NCBI RefSeq assembly: GCF_018336935.1
Contig: NZ_CP068771.1
Coordinates: 2,356,001-2,420,000 of the forward strand
Direction of reading: 5' to 3'
Source: Serratia plymuthica
GTDB taxonomy: Bacteria; Pseudomonadota; Gammaproteobacteria; Enterobacterales; Enterobacteriaceae
Length of the DNA stretch: 64,000 nucleotides
The first letter of the stretch is position 1. The number at the start of each line of letters is the position of its first letter. Below the pieces are notes generated by a model. That model was not told the origin of the DNA. It saw nothing but the letters and a program-made list of their open reading frames with translations, and did not search any database. Below are positions 21,601 to 25,436 of the stretch, piece after piece. Made by a program: the position numbers and the translations under genes.

Positions 21601-23448
21601 GCAGAGGATATCGCTGCATTTTGGGATAATCTGCGCGCTGGCCGAGCGGCGCATTCCACGCTGAGTGACAAGCGCAGACGCCTGATGGCCCTGGATGAAG
21701 AAGAGGTCGGCAGCAGCAGAATCGGCGCCTATCTGGAGGGGGTCGAGTATTTCGATCGCAAACTGTTCAAGGTCTCTCACAAGGACGCGCAAAAACTGGA
21801 TCCCCAGATCCGAAAATTGCTTGAAGTCATTTGGCAATCCATCACGGACGCCGGTTATACCCTGAGCCAGTTCCGTGAGAAACGGACCGGGCTTTTTGTC
21901 GCCACCCGCGGGCATTCAGGCTATCAGGATATTCAGGCCAAAGTGGATCCGCAGCAGGCGGCTCAGTGGCGTTTCCAGGCGGAGCAGATCTCCGCTTACG
22001 CCAACCGCATTTCAAACATTCTGAACCTGTCGGGGCTCAGCGAGATCGTGGAAACCGGATGCGCCAGCTTTTTGGTTGCGATCAGGCACGCCATGAGCGC
22101 CATCAGAGAGGGGCGTTGCCAGCAGGCGATTGTCGCCACCGCGGAACTGGGGCTTTCGCCCTTCGTGCAGAACCGCACCGACGATCAAGCGCTGTACAGC
22201 TCTCATCCGGTCACCAAAAGCTTTGCCAGTGATTCCGACGGTTATGTGAAAAGCGAAGTGGTCGGCGCCATTATCCTGAAAGCGGAGGAGGATGCCTTGG
22301 CGCAGGGCGATGCCATTTACGTCAATGTCAAAGGCGTCGGCGTCAGCCACGGCGGCAAAGCCCCGTTGAAATGGTACAGCCCCAATATTGAGGGGCAAAA
22401 AGCGGCCATCGCCGCCGCCTTCGCGGAAACCGGGCTCGATCCGGCGACCATCTCCTATATCGAACCCGAGGCCAACGGTTCCCAGTTGGGCGACGCGGCG
22501 GAGCTGGTCGCCATTCAGGCGGCCTATGGCCCCCACCTGCAGGGCACCCAGTCGGCGCCTATCGCCATTGGTTCACTCAAACCCTTGACCGGGCACGCCG
22601 AAACGGCATCGACGTTCCCTGTCCTGGTGAAAATGGTGCTGTCCATGCAGCACCGCCAACTGGCGAAAATTGCGGGGCTCGGCCCGTTGAACGAAGGGAT
22701 CGCTCTGACCGACGGTTTTGAACTGCTCGATGAAGATCGCCCCTGGCAGAAGCGGGGGCCTCACCCACGGCGCGGCGCCATCCATTCCATGAGCATTGGC
22801 GGCGTGAACGCCCATTTGCTGCTTGAAGACTATGAAACGGAACACCACGCCGAGTGGTCCCCGGCCGAGCGGCCATTCATTTTCCTGTTTTCTGAGGCGG
22901 ATGAGGCGGGATTGGATCTGCTGGTGAGCGATTACCTGGACTTTCTGCCGCGTGCGTCGGCAAACCTCTCTGCACACGACGCGGCACAGGAGCCCACGCC
23001 AGAGGAGCTGCGGGCGCGCGAGTCGCTCTATTTGGAACGGCTCGAATATACCCTGCAACAGGGCAGAGAGCATCGAGACGTGAGACTGGCGGTCAGCGCC
23101 GCCAGCATTGCGCAACTGCAAGAGAAGTTGCAGCGCCGGCTGTCGCATACCGGCCATCAGGATGGCATTTACGACAGCCGCGCGACGTCATCCCTAAAAG
23201 AGGAGGCGTTGTCTTCCTTGAGCGACGGCGTGCGACAAGCCTTGTTGAAATGGCTGGCGGGGGATGCCGTGGAATGGGCCAAACTGCGGCAGGACGAAGG
23301 GTGGCGAGACGGGCTGCGCAAGCTTCATTTGCCCGTCAACCCATTGCGGAAGCTGTTCTGCTGGCATGAGGGGTTCCACGATAGCGACGTCGCCGACGGA
23401 GATCATGCAGTGCCGACAAACGCGGAACAGCGTTCTGTCGTGGAGTAA
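3652..23448 (+). CDS. oocN: giant trans-AT polyketide synthase, six KS domains, ends in a non-elongating KS
   Basis: A 6,598-residue protein. I start it at ATG 3652, which has GGGAG about 9 nt upstream and overlaps oocM by 8 nt; the frame is also open 33 nt further back. Domains (residues): KS1 36-466 (Cys203; HGTGT His replaced by Gln339; His385 kept); ACP1 Ser544; KS2 608-1017 (Cys761); KR 1439-1625; ACP2 Ser1748; KS3 1833-2254 (Cys1998); DH 2439-2660 (His2470, Asp2644); PS-like domain (His2759 with a collapsed HxxxG motif, Asn2915 for Asp); KR 3187-3377; ACP3 Ser3493; KS4 3601-4040 (Cys3772); DH 4220-4440 (His4251, Asp4422); KR 4695-4887; tandem ACPs Ser5001 and Ser5120; KS5 5211-5647 (Cys5381); ACP5 Ser5896; KS6 5970-6390 (Cys6137; His replaced by Glu6273; His6315 kept). 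There are no AT domains. The protein ends without an ACP after KS6, and the free ACP encoded next probably serves it. KS1 and KS6 should be condensation-incompetent. The DH plus PS-like pair fits tetrahydrofuran formation. Domain calls are from motifs; product assignment is inference. Confidence 0.93.
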   Translation: MSKQAAQLSFIAQWINNHKTASSDSASTLLAANGNIEPLAITGLAGYFPQCMSIAELWRHLDADEPLITTLPAQREAWYRQGEAEGDTPWSVLAGGFIPDIASFDAAKFGILPIEAEEMDPRQRLLLMSTYHTLEDAGLVPAALSKTQTGVFIGCESNEYAALMARHGYRPEFGLTQADSMIANRISYQFDLAGPSELINATCAGFAVALHRATLALRAGIIDRAIVGAANIMLVPDVTNRLNDASQLTHRGQVRSFGENGDGFIRSEGVGTLLLERLADVEKAGRRVYAVVRHTRVNFNGQGGVSMASPNTDAHCELIKDCYREAAIDPRSVSYIEAQGMGLPVADIAEWTAINRALSQLCDEQGLAFEPGYCRVSSLKPLLGHMHSASSLGALFKVIRSLQTDKIHKIPGFEQPNDYCDTQDTPCVFAKETQAWPAGEQPRIAAIHSYGSGGNNAHILIEEYRGAHPAGAEFPAASPHYAFAREYCWFQPSERPSQTARAPDARRLTETEADVRATIARLLGINGADDEACRQAFTDLGLDSVSVAAFVSRLTAAYPVKVRRSDLFSYTTPAALARVVAERMQSGAAAKAPRQTTVAPRAAQGGNDDIAIIGIDIKVAGADNAAEFWQVLREGRSSIGPVPQWRRQREDLQMKTSRGGFMAHIDRFDPLFFKISPREAHHMDPHHRLLLQSAWRAIEDAGYDPQAWCGQQHGIFVGMEESDYPLTEHSAITSVHTGTAPARIGYFLDTKGPLLAIGTACSSSLVALHYACQSILNGESELSLAGGCNLICQPERLLHGLSRMGDMLSPDGACYAFDHRANGMVVGEGCATVVLKRHEDALRDGDDVYAIIKGSAINYDGKTNGLTAPSGARQSELYAQVYRQSGVSPDQIDYVVSHGTGTLLGDPVECNALIDAFQREGAQNKQYCALTSPKTNIGHTQAASGIVNVITAALALKQREIPPSLNYAQPNADIDFADSPFYVNTELKRWDRERRFAAVSSFGHTGTNAHLVLQNAETPVKRQEEQSGRHEPYLMVLSAKSEARLKQMAANLLAADEPHSMGDLAYTLQVGRTPMPHRLAWFSDDWHGLQEALGQYLAGETKISASLDVYYADVSGTARSAAAQALLRDEGGAHGLQPGQTPPLARLQLAAWLRGETVDWAALYRDAAPRRMHLPTYPFEEERYWFASTDEVKALAPRRAAEAEQSDAVWIARERWREQPLPDAVNLGAGHCNRRVICVLPAAVQTTLGAGIMQIAGEGSPALFLHAAQTDADACSRFLAQLKMTAQTANEPESANALLCVVEPESAMDQLVPLFQGLLSSGLAVGRILIVSAFTDALERCYADALVAFGASLRLVLPETSVSFVGFDMAPGVERWQGVAASLPAVWAELQSEPGQNALYLQGKRHVPTYEQVQMASGAHAVNNDENAKAESCLKVGGCYLITGGLGGLGRIFARYLCENFMAKVILIGRSPLEPGKQADLRAIEQRGGQISYLQADVSALSQMESLFADCRRQGIRIDGILHAAGAQTQQTLAEKDLAGVHQVLAPKVLGVQAIDNAWQSVFGAEQALDFIVYFSSSAAVFGDFGAGDYAVANRFQMAYANRRHHGVRSARKTVAIGWPVWADGGMTQGSAEREQATSFYLKTSGQRALRSEEGLRVFEQLLAGEEGAALVMAGRPDALQRLLAGGQRQQGAQNRPAATTVTHPEMKGLTVEQCVLWELQQRVSDILSIERHRLQHDLNLADFGFDSISLAEFAAALSRRWKIAVSPALFFGHATLSRLSQYFMATHGALMHSCYGGSPDERESADPIAPMLPPAARNPGMHTPASVPSAQEEPIAVIGMSGRFPGARDVEEMWRYLAEGKSSVSQVSEAYLRGRDESCREHSSASARRLWCGVMPGVAEFDPLFFEISPREAQNMDPGQRQLLQETWKALEHAGYGEQALREHSIGTFVGVEEGAYGRFTAGEQVEITANHNGILASRLAYFLDLHGPVLAINTACSSGLVAAHLACASLRNRECDTALAAGVSLQLSTEGFDIMARSGMLSEDGTCYTFDQRANGMVPGEAVVVLVLKRLSQAEADGDRIHGLIRASGINYDGKTNGITAPNGVAQADLLKSVYRRAGISPAQIEYIVTHGTGTRLGDPVEINALNEAFKAHTDKQAFCALTSTKTNFGHTFAASGLLSAVSLIEALQRQIIPASLNCQQENDYITWAESPFYVNKTARAWPRVANKQRMGAVSAFGMSGTNAHLLIEEYAQAPAAPEQQRSHYLLCLSAKTEEALYLKAGDLVSHLQSSETESQSLAAIGYTLLRGRSHFRYRLAIVVEDREGAIVSLQQAEHGQRPNLFRGNGIPPGFIGQPAIQKHVDALLRQSQHSAGQEYQENLCALADYYCQGYVLKGDELLPDVSRCVVLPAYPFARERYWAEGSASLPARSVAAAQGALHPMLQDNASTLGELRFRAEFSGEEFFLKDHRVYGQKVLPGVCYLEMARAAYACAASPSVATPQPLRFSMKQVLWLQPAIAAQQTMTLYVGLCEQNEGLVDYRVYSENEGQQRRIHSQGVIVPHLNDAIPARGSLDVEQLKSQMTGPGYLPAQCYQRFSSMGLEYGESFQCIEQLLTGERQVLAKIALPNAATRQGFGLHPSLIDAALQTSLGLHGSEPRPDAVYVPFALEQLEIFGNIDTRLWVWLRLVATDNAADPQVQKMDVDLCDERGLICVSLRGFSTRMLSVAHPSEQDEPAAEMAVSSQRKTLSGTEYFLQDHGGLLPGMLSLAWMSELAAAHLQPEDPPAVIGLKQVVWRQPVAVDARGADIDLHLSRDQQGYRCTVSAQGAMHAQARVMIGSAGEPALQPLPLEAIAQRCRQRREQSACAEFFAAAIGPRLLGITRYDQGHQEALIALETPSDVDGETAALHPTLMNGAVLAAIMLATGGERQSDRPLMPFSLDELRVHRPLPGSLLAYIRQHPSESGSQQPIVSCDIWFTDRHGHILVEMKGLKMIAAPAASLVFARPQWARQQLAVLSHAERAPDAPPCFILAQGNDGWQTALQSAWPACRVMRLSSDADQTPAQLTLCLQQLFAQIKESVLACTEQAQRQALFILAAEPVNPSWLSAAAGLLKTARQEQPGLNGKVIRYPNTADAAMQLPARLRAEMQETEGAVEIRYDAAGGRSVREWHQTALTDAAGVPPMAAGSVIWITGGLGGIGYQLVRELGARYQARFVLSGRSALQGLNEQRLAALRQQGAQVTYYQGDMTDPEQVRRLVGQILQDEGQLNGVIHSAGVTRDAFIVNKTDPEVLEVLGPKVAGTLALDQATRDCELDFMVLFSSLSSAFGNTGQADYACANGFMDGFAFQRNQQVAEGLRRGKTLSLNWPLWRDGGMGISGQAAEQLRRQSGLVPMPAAVGIEALLLGLHGPEPQLAVMYGEAGQIGRRLSETRDPLPAGSSSREEAPRQRAGENGPVRVARVHAMLVGMVAQLQKLDESKVELDMELSKYGFNSIDFTEFAGRLNKAYGLTLMPTVFFEHSTLRAMGHHLADTYPDAVAQIAGAVEMAAAKAPAPLITATSLATRDDGEKTVGWRAAASASAPQQEAPATASAATDGPQEPEAIAVIGMSGRFPQSRNLDEFWRNLEANQDLIGRVPADRWNWREYYGNPHETPGKTNVTCGGFMQDVDCFDPLFFGISPREAQSLDPQFRIFLETVWATIEDAGYRASDLSGSNTGVFVGVSTSEYKDAWLKYSHDKFGIGDPPWLSHFALANRVSYILNLHGPSEPIDTACSSSLVAIHRAIEAMRAGSCDMALVGGANIIVNPGITITAGEAGILSEDGRCKTFDISADGYGRGEGVGAILLKPLRQAIADGDRIQGLIRGSAENHGGKATSPTAPNPVAQQALLTQAYRRSGIDPARVGYIETHGTGTRLGDPIEINGLKKAFAALYQERGQSMPGEAGCGLGSVKTNIGHLEAAAGISGVLKVLLMFRHQKMPGNVHLQTANPYLDLADSPFYLVRETQPWPAMQDAGGRPLPRIAGVSSFGIGGANAHIVLEEYVAEPAGGVTAPSVAPVAIVLSAKKAARLEAVAQGLATYLDSAAFAEQQPSLADIAYTLQVGREAMDERLAFVADSVPALQDRLSRYLADPKPAPGIYRGNAKAGNGALLAAADEDLQAWCRQGEYHKLLAAWVQGAVVDWKTLYSAATPPRKIGLPTYPFARDRFWLKEKTGEAMPSRPDRLHPLVHRNTSDLTALSFTSWFDGSEFFLSDHVVMGKRLLPGVAYLEMARAAVEQMVGRERHLQLTQIVWIRPYIAAGENGLSPVTVKLLPQSPTVIRFEICSRMADGQTQTHCQGKAIVADSFAASETRLDLSAAMAEHQEGTLEKAECYRAFHQLGIEYGAGHQGIERLHVARGRVLAQLALPEALKETLGEYVLHPSLMDSALQATLGLSQDHRLGLPFELESLEILRRCTSRMWARIAYEHGAEPALRAKVQKLTVELYDDAGRLCVHLRGFSARAPEPATPPGNGTLLLVPTWSRKQVRGDVVAPPAYSHRQTLFCGEASVAKAMGLTDDLIFPAMGPEEHIAQDFQQQALALFGRVKSLLDGRPRQPMLLQVAVAGALSAPFSAALCGVLKTARLENGRFIGQLIELEATARADEINARLRESSLAPEDIHIRYGREGRQVLSWREVRSLTETSAAPSASGAVRMPWKERGVYLITGGAGGLGLIFATEIARQTRGARLILTGRTPMNDRIQAAVSPLTTLGAQVDYCRLDVCDRPGVEALAASVVAKHGAINGVLHCAGVLRDSYILKKSPEDFLAVLAPKVQGTVNLDLALARHPLDFFILFSSTAAALGNPGQADYVTANGFMDVYAHYRQRQVAAKARMGRTLTINWPLWKDGGMAVDDASETLMYQNTGMIAMSAAAGLQAFYQALEREENQVLVIAGDIDKLRLTLAKGNEQHRAEPAAGSVPHEAAQIDNRGLEEAVQQLLIREVSALLDVAAAEIDLDLELTELGFDSILTTGFANRLNQRYQLDLLPTLFFEYPTIAALSGYLTATYRTAFAARFTAFAQPESGEQHLAEQAAPRIAEQVSAQAVDLPALHDAVQSLLMQEISALLHVDAADIDNDIELSELGFDSILTTSFANKLNRQYALELLPTVFFEYPTVAGLTHYLAERYREGFSRLFAAQVMAQAPQSDEAPAQDVSAERAPQPKPSASPAVHHRNDAQEAIAIVGMSGSFPMAPDLDAYWENLLQGKDCISEVPPERWNWRDSLQAVHSAENRDSIRWGGFIQDMAEFDPLFFGISPREAELMDPQQRLLMTHAWKVIEEAGYSAASLAGSTLGIYVGTGNTGYAGLIVDAKLPAEGFTATGIVPSVGPNRMSYFLNVHGPSEPIETACSSSLIAIHRGVSALRHEGCDMVIVGGINTLVTPDTFVSFCKAGMLAADGRCKTFSSQADGYVRGEGAGMLLLKRLSAAEADGDHIYGVIRGSAQNHGGRASSLTAPNPKAQAALLASAYRDAGIDPRTVGYIEAHGTGTKLGDPIEINSLKAAFHDLQARYPGEEYPEAECGVGSVKTNIGHLEMAAGIAGVIKVLLQLKHQTLVKSLHCEELNPYIDFTNTPFYVVRENRPWRALRNAQGDALPRRAGVSSFGFGGANAHIVIEEYRDNRSVLPAPQSRYVIPLSARDDVRLRDVALNLRRYLDQQRENPELTLMNLAYTLQVGRDAMTARLGWIVQSLDELRVKLDDFLQGNEEPGEVYRGRRSSHNALVAQFSADEELREAIAKWAARGKYARLLSLWCQGLEFDWSGLYQGQQPLRLSLPTYPFERQAFWLPAAQGQEHAAPRVLAHDVHRQPEKTDGIPAPSSLADGTPQKAEARFDLEAYLTALIGRQLKVAEAAIGPDTALEELGMDSVVSIALLNDIRETFPHVSRSLFMEYHTVGEIQLYLRSHFSERLAMLGNPGPLAEAEPERQAEASKMRAEEAQGQNISIIGMAGIFPQAEDIAAFWDNLRAGRAAHSTLSDKRRRLMALDEEEVGSSRIGAYLEGVEYFDRKLFKVSHKDAQKLDPQIRKLLEVIWQSITDAGYTLSQFREKRTGLFVATRGHSGYQDIQAKVDPQQAAQWRFQAEQISAYANRISNILNLSGLSEIVETGCASFLVAIRHAMSAIREGRCQQAIVATAELGLSPFVQNRTDDQALYSSHPVTKSFASDSDGYVKSEVVGAIILKAEEDALAQGDAIYVNVKGVGVSHGGKAPLKWYSPNIEGQKAAIAAAFAETGLDPATISYIEPEANGSQLGDAAELVAIQAAYGPHLQGTQSAPIAIGSLKPLTGHAETASTFPVLVKMVLSMQHRQLAKIAGLGPLNEGIALTDGFELLDEDRPWQKRGPHPRRGAIHSMSIGGVNAHLLLEDYETEHHAEWSPAERPFIFLFSEADEAGLDLLVSDYLDFLPRASANLSAHDAAQEPTPEELRARESLYLERLEYTLQQGREHRDVRLAVSAASIAQLQEKLQRRLSHTGHQDGIYDSRATSSLKEEALSSLSDGVRQALLKWLAGDAVEWAKLRQDEGWRDGLRKLHLPVNPLRKLFCWHEGFHDSDVADGDHAVPTNAEQRSVVE

Positions 23449-23449
23449 G

Positions 23450-23474
23450 GGTGCAATTGCACCGTTGTTTTTTT
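23450..23474 (+). terminator. terminator-like palindrome plus T-run between oocN and oocO
   Basis: GGTGCAATTGCACC (23450-23463) is a perfect 14-bp palindrome, realistically a 5-bp stem with a 4-nt loop. A seven-T run follows at 23468-23474. It begins 2 nt after the oocN stop codon and lies 20 nt before the oocO start. The short AT-containing stem makes it a weak intrinsic terminator at best. It could act as an attenuator or 3'-end stabiliser that sets the ratio of the giant PKS to the small genes downstream. Confidence 0.4.
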
Positions 23475-23493
23475 ATTCAAATAGGGGTGTGCA

Positions 23494-23763
23494 ATGAATG
23501 AATTAGACGAAGCCCTGTCGGGCTACCTTGTTACGCAGGCTGCGAAAGTATTGAAGTGCAGCCCGGACGATATCGAGTGGGAAAGCGATATTGATGAATA
23601 TGGGTTTGAGTCAATGGAGGTCAACCAATATTGCGTCGATCTGAATAAATTTTTCTCTATCAAATTGACGCCGGTTGTATTCCTGGAAGTCAATTCGTTG
23701 CAAGGGCTGAGTGAGTATCTGAAAAAACATCACTTCAATCGTCTTGAAATGACCTTTTTATGA
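23494..23763 (+). CDS. oocO: discrete acyl carrier protein
   Basis: An 89-residue stand-alone ACP. The phosphopantetheine attachment site is Ser40 in EYGFES, inside the usual four-helix pattern. AGGGGTG lies just upstream of the ATG. It follows a giant PKS whose last domain is a KS with no ACP and precedes the halogenase-like oocP, so it is the natural carrier on which the chain would sit while OocP and OocQ act. Its base composition, and that of the next two genes, is visibly more AT-rich than the PKS genes around them. The ACP identity is firm; the role as halogenation carrier is inferred from position. Confidence 0.88.
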   Translation: MNELDEALSGYLVTQAAKVLKCSPDDIEWESDIDEYGFESMEVNQYCVDLNKFFSIKLTPVVFLEVNSLQGLSEYLKKHHFNRLEMTFL

Positions 23764-23787
23764 ACATGACTCTCAGAGGAAACTTTT

Positions 23788-24957
23788 ATGGAAAAGTATG
23801 ACATTCAAAGTGAAACGCAACGCAAAGCCTTCGACCTGATGCCACACTTCTTTCTCGATCAGGAGGAGCAGGCGAATTTCCACTTTATGATGCATATGCG
23901 GTTGCTGTTGAACGCGCCTGAGTTTATGGCCACCTTCGAACGCGACCTGTTTGAGAAGAAATTGGCCGACCTCCAGGCGAAATGCCCGGATCTGGCCAAC
24001 ATAGATTGCGCCGATACCTTCATAAAAATGAAGTCTTACGATTTCTCAAATATGGATCGGCATACATTCCAGCACATGATCAATGATGCAAGCAATCCGC
24101 CGATTATTGCCAAGGGTTTTCTCAACGACACGAAAGCCGTTCAACAATGGACCCATGAATACCTGATTGAGCATTACAAAGACACTGAAATTATCGCGGT
24201 GGGTTATGATGAAAAAGAAACCAGCCTGAAAAAACTGAAGCTGGAAAAAATACTGCGCTCTCAATTGGACAAAGATTCAAAGGTCAGCTACTACATCAAC
24301 AACTCTGCGGAAATATTTAACGACTATCCGGATTTAATTGACGAAGTGGGTGCTGAAAAAATACTTGATCTGTTTTATGGTCATTCGGCGAATAGTTTCA
24401 GTCAGTTATTTGTCGGCAATCTTCGCACCTGGGGAACCAACTGGCATCAGGGAAATGATATTTCCTGCGCACTGATGATCAGCGGGGTAAAACGGTGGTA
24501 TTTCGTCGATCCGCGGCTAGGGTATATCTTGCGTCCCTTCTTTGACGGCGCCAACGGCATGTCAGCCAAGATGGATGCTCGTCTGGATATGAACTTCCAT
24601 AAAATCCATAGTCCACTTTATGCGTACGCGCCCAAATTCTATGTCGATCTGGAACCCGGCGACGTCATCTTCTTCACGAAATACTGGCCGCATGCGGTTA
24701 TCAACACCACACCGCTGCAGATCATGGCCAATATGCGAATGACGGAAGTGAATCTGGATACCATGACCAAGGGCAAAGATGTCCCGACGCTGATGCCGGT
24801 GTACGACAACATTCTGAACTCAGATCCCTCCTTCATCAAATTCAAGTTCGATATCTTTAATAATCTGGGGAAAAAATCCAAAACTATCGGCGATGAGAAT
24901 TATTTCTCTGCCTATACGTCGACCGGCGATGTTCTGACCAATGGGGATAAACAATGA
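23788..24957 (+). CDS. oocP: JmjC/cupin-fold Fe(II)/2-oxoglutarate enzyme with HxG...H site; probable halogenase
   Basis: A 389-residue protein of the JmjC (FIH-like, cupin_8) fold. The core strands contain TNWHQGND, where a JmjC hydroxylase has HxD, and GDVIFFTKYWPHAV, which supplies the distal ligand. The iron ligands are therefore His220 and His302, with Gly222 in place of the usual Asp or Glu. Loss of this carboxylate (HxG or HxA) is the hallmark of Fe/2-oxoglutarate halogenases such as SyrB2, because it frees a coordination site for chloride. Oocydin carries a vinyl chloride, and I recall backbone gamma-chlorination being assigned to this protein with OocQ. AGAGG lies upstream of the start. 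The stop overlaps oocQ by 4 nt. The N-terminal ~150 residues match no fold I recognise. Ligand residues are read directly; chlorinating activity is inferred from them and the context. Confidence 0.85.
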   Translation: MEKYDIQSETQRKAFDLMPHFFLDQEEQANFHFMMHMRLLLNAPEFMATFERDLFEKKLADLQAKCPDLANIDCADTFIKMKSYDFSNMDRHTFQHMINDASNPPIIAKGFLNDTKAVQQWTHEYLIEHYKDTEIIAVGYDEKETSLKKLKLEKILRSQLDKDSKVSYYINNSAEIFNDYPDLIDEVGAEKILDLFYGHSANSFSQLFVGNLRTWGTNWHQGNDISCALMISGVKRWYFVDPRLGYILRPFFDGANGMSAKMDARLDMNFHKIHSPLYAYAPKFYVDLEPGDVIFFTKYWPHAVINTTPLQIMANMRMTEVNLDTMTKGKDVPTLMPVYDNILNSDPSFIKFKFDIFNNLGKKSKTIGDENYFSAYTSTGDVLTNGDKQ

Positions 24958-25313
24958 GCGAGTATCTGATAAATTCTGGCGAGTTCAACATGATTGTTTG
25001 TCCGGCAGACAAAGCCTATTACATCCTTAATGACGATCGGGCTTCGACGGAGACGCTGCAGGAATTTCTGGACGGTGAGAAGGTGCAGTACCACCGGCTT
25101 AAGCCCTTGTGGTTTAAGTATCGCGCCGATGAATCCTGGCAGGATCTCAATAAAAAAGAATACCGACTGGGTAAAGAGCTTTCCGAGGCGGAACTGATTG
25201 ACCGTTTTGTCTTGAAGGCATTTAACTTTGGCAGTTTGGTCGCCGTTCGTGACAGCCAAACGGGCGCCGTCAAGATATTTAAACGGGACAAGTTAAAAAT
25301 GTCCGTCCGTTAG
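24954..25313 (+). CDS. oocQ: small protein of unknown fold, obligate neighbour of the halogenase-like OocP
   Basis: A 119-residue soluble protein with no signal peptide, no membrane segment and no catalytic motif I recognise. It is rich in charged residues (many Lys, Arg, Asp, Glu) and has a single cysteine near the N-terminus. Its start overlaps the oocP stop (ATGA), so the two are translationally coupled and probably made in equal amounts. Its most likely role is as a partner subunit or PKS-docking adaptor for OocP. From memory the two act together in oocydin chlorination. No function can be shown from this sequence alone. Confidence 0.75.
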   Translation: MSEYLINSGEFNMIVCPADKAYYILNDDRASTETLQEFLDGEKVQYHRLKPLWFKYRADESWQDLNKKEYRLGKELSEAELIDRFVLKAFNFGSLVAVRDSQTGAVKIFKRDKLKMSVR

Positions 25314-25436
25314 TAACCGATTCGCCTGAATAAAATTGATGCACGCCTTCTATTGATTTCGCCCGGTTGTACTAGACTCATGGGGGGCGTGCGGCAGCGC
25401 TGTTAACTGCGCCAGGGAAAGTGATTGGAGAAACAA

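Noticed and set aside
25314-25436. Possible promoter before oocR (TTGATT and TACTAG boxes)
   Set aside because: The boxes are only about 11 nt apart, far from the 16-18 nt needed, and no other convincing -35/-10 pair is present.
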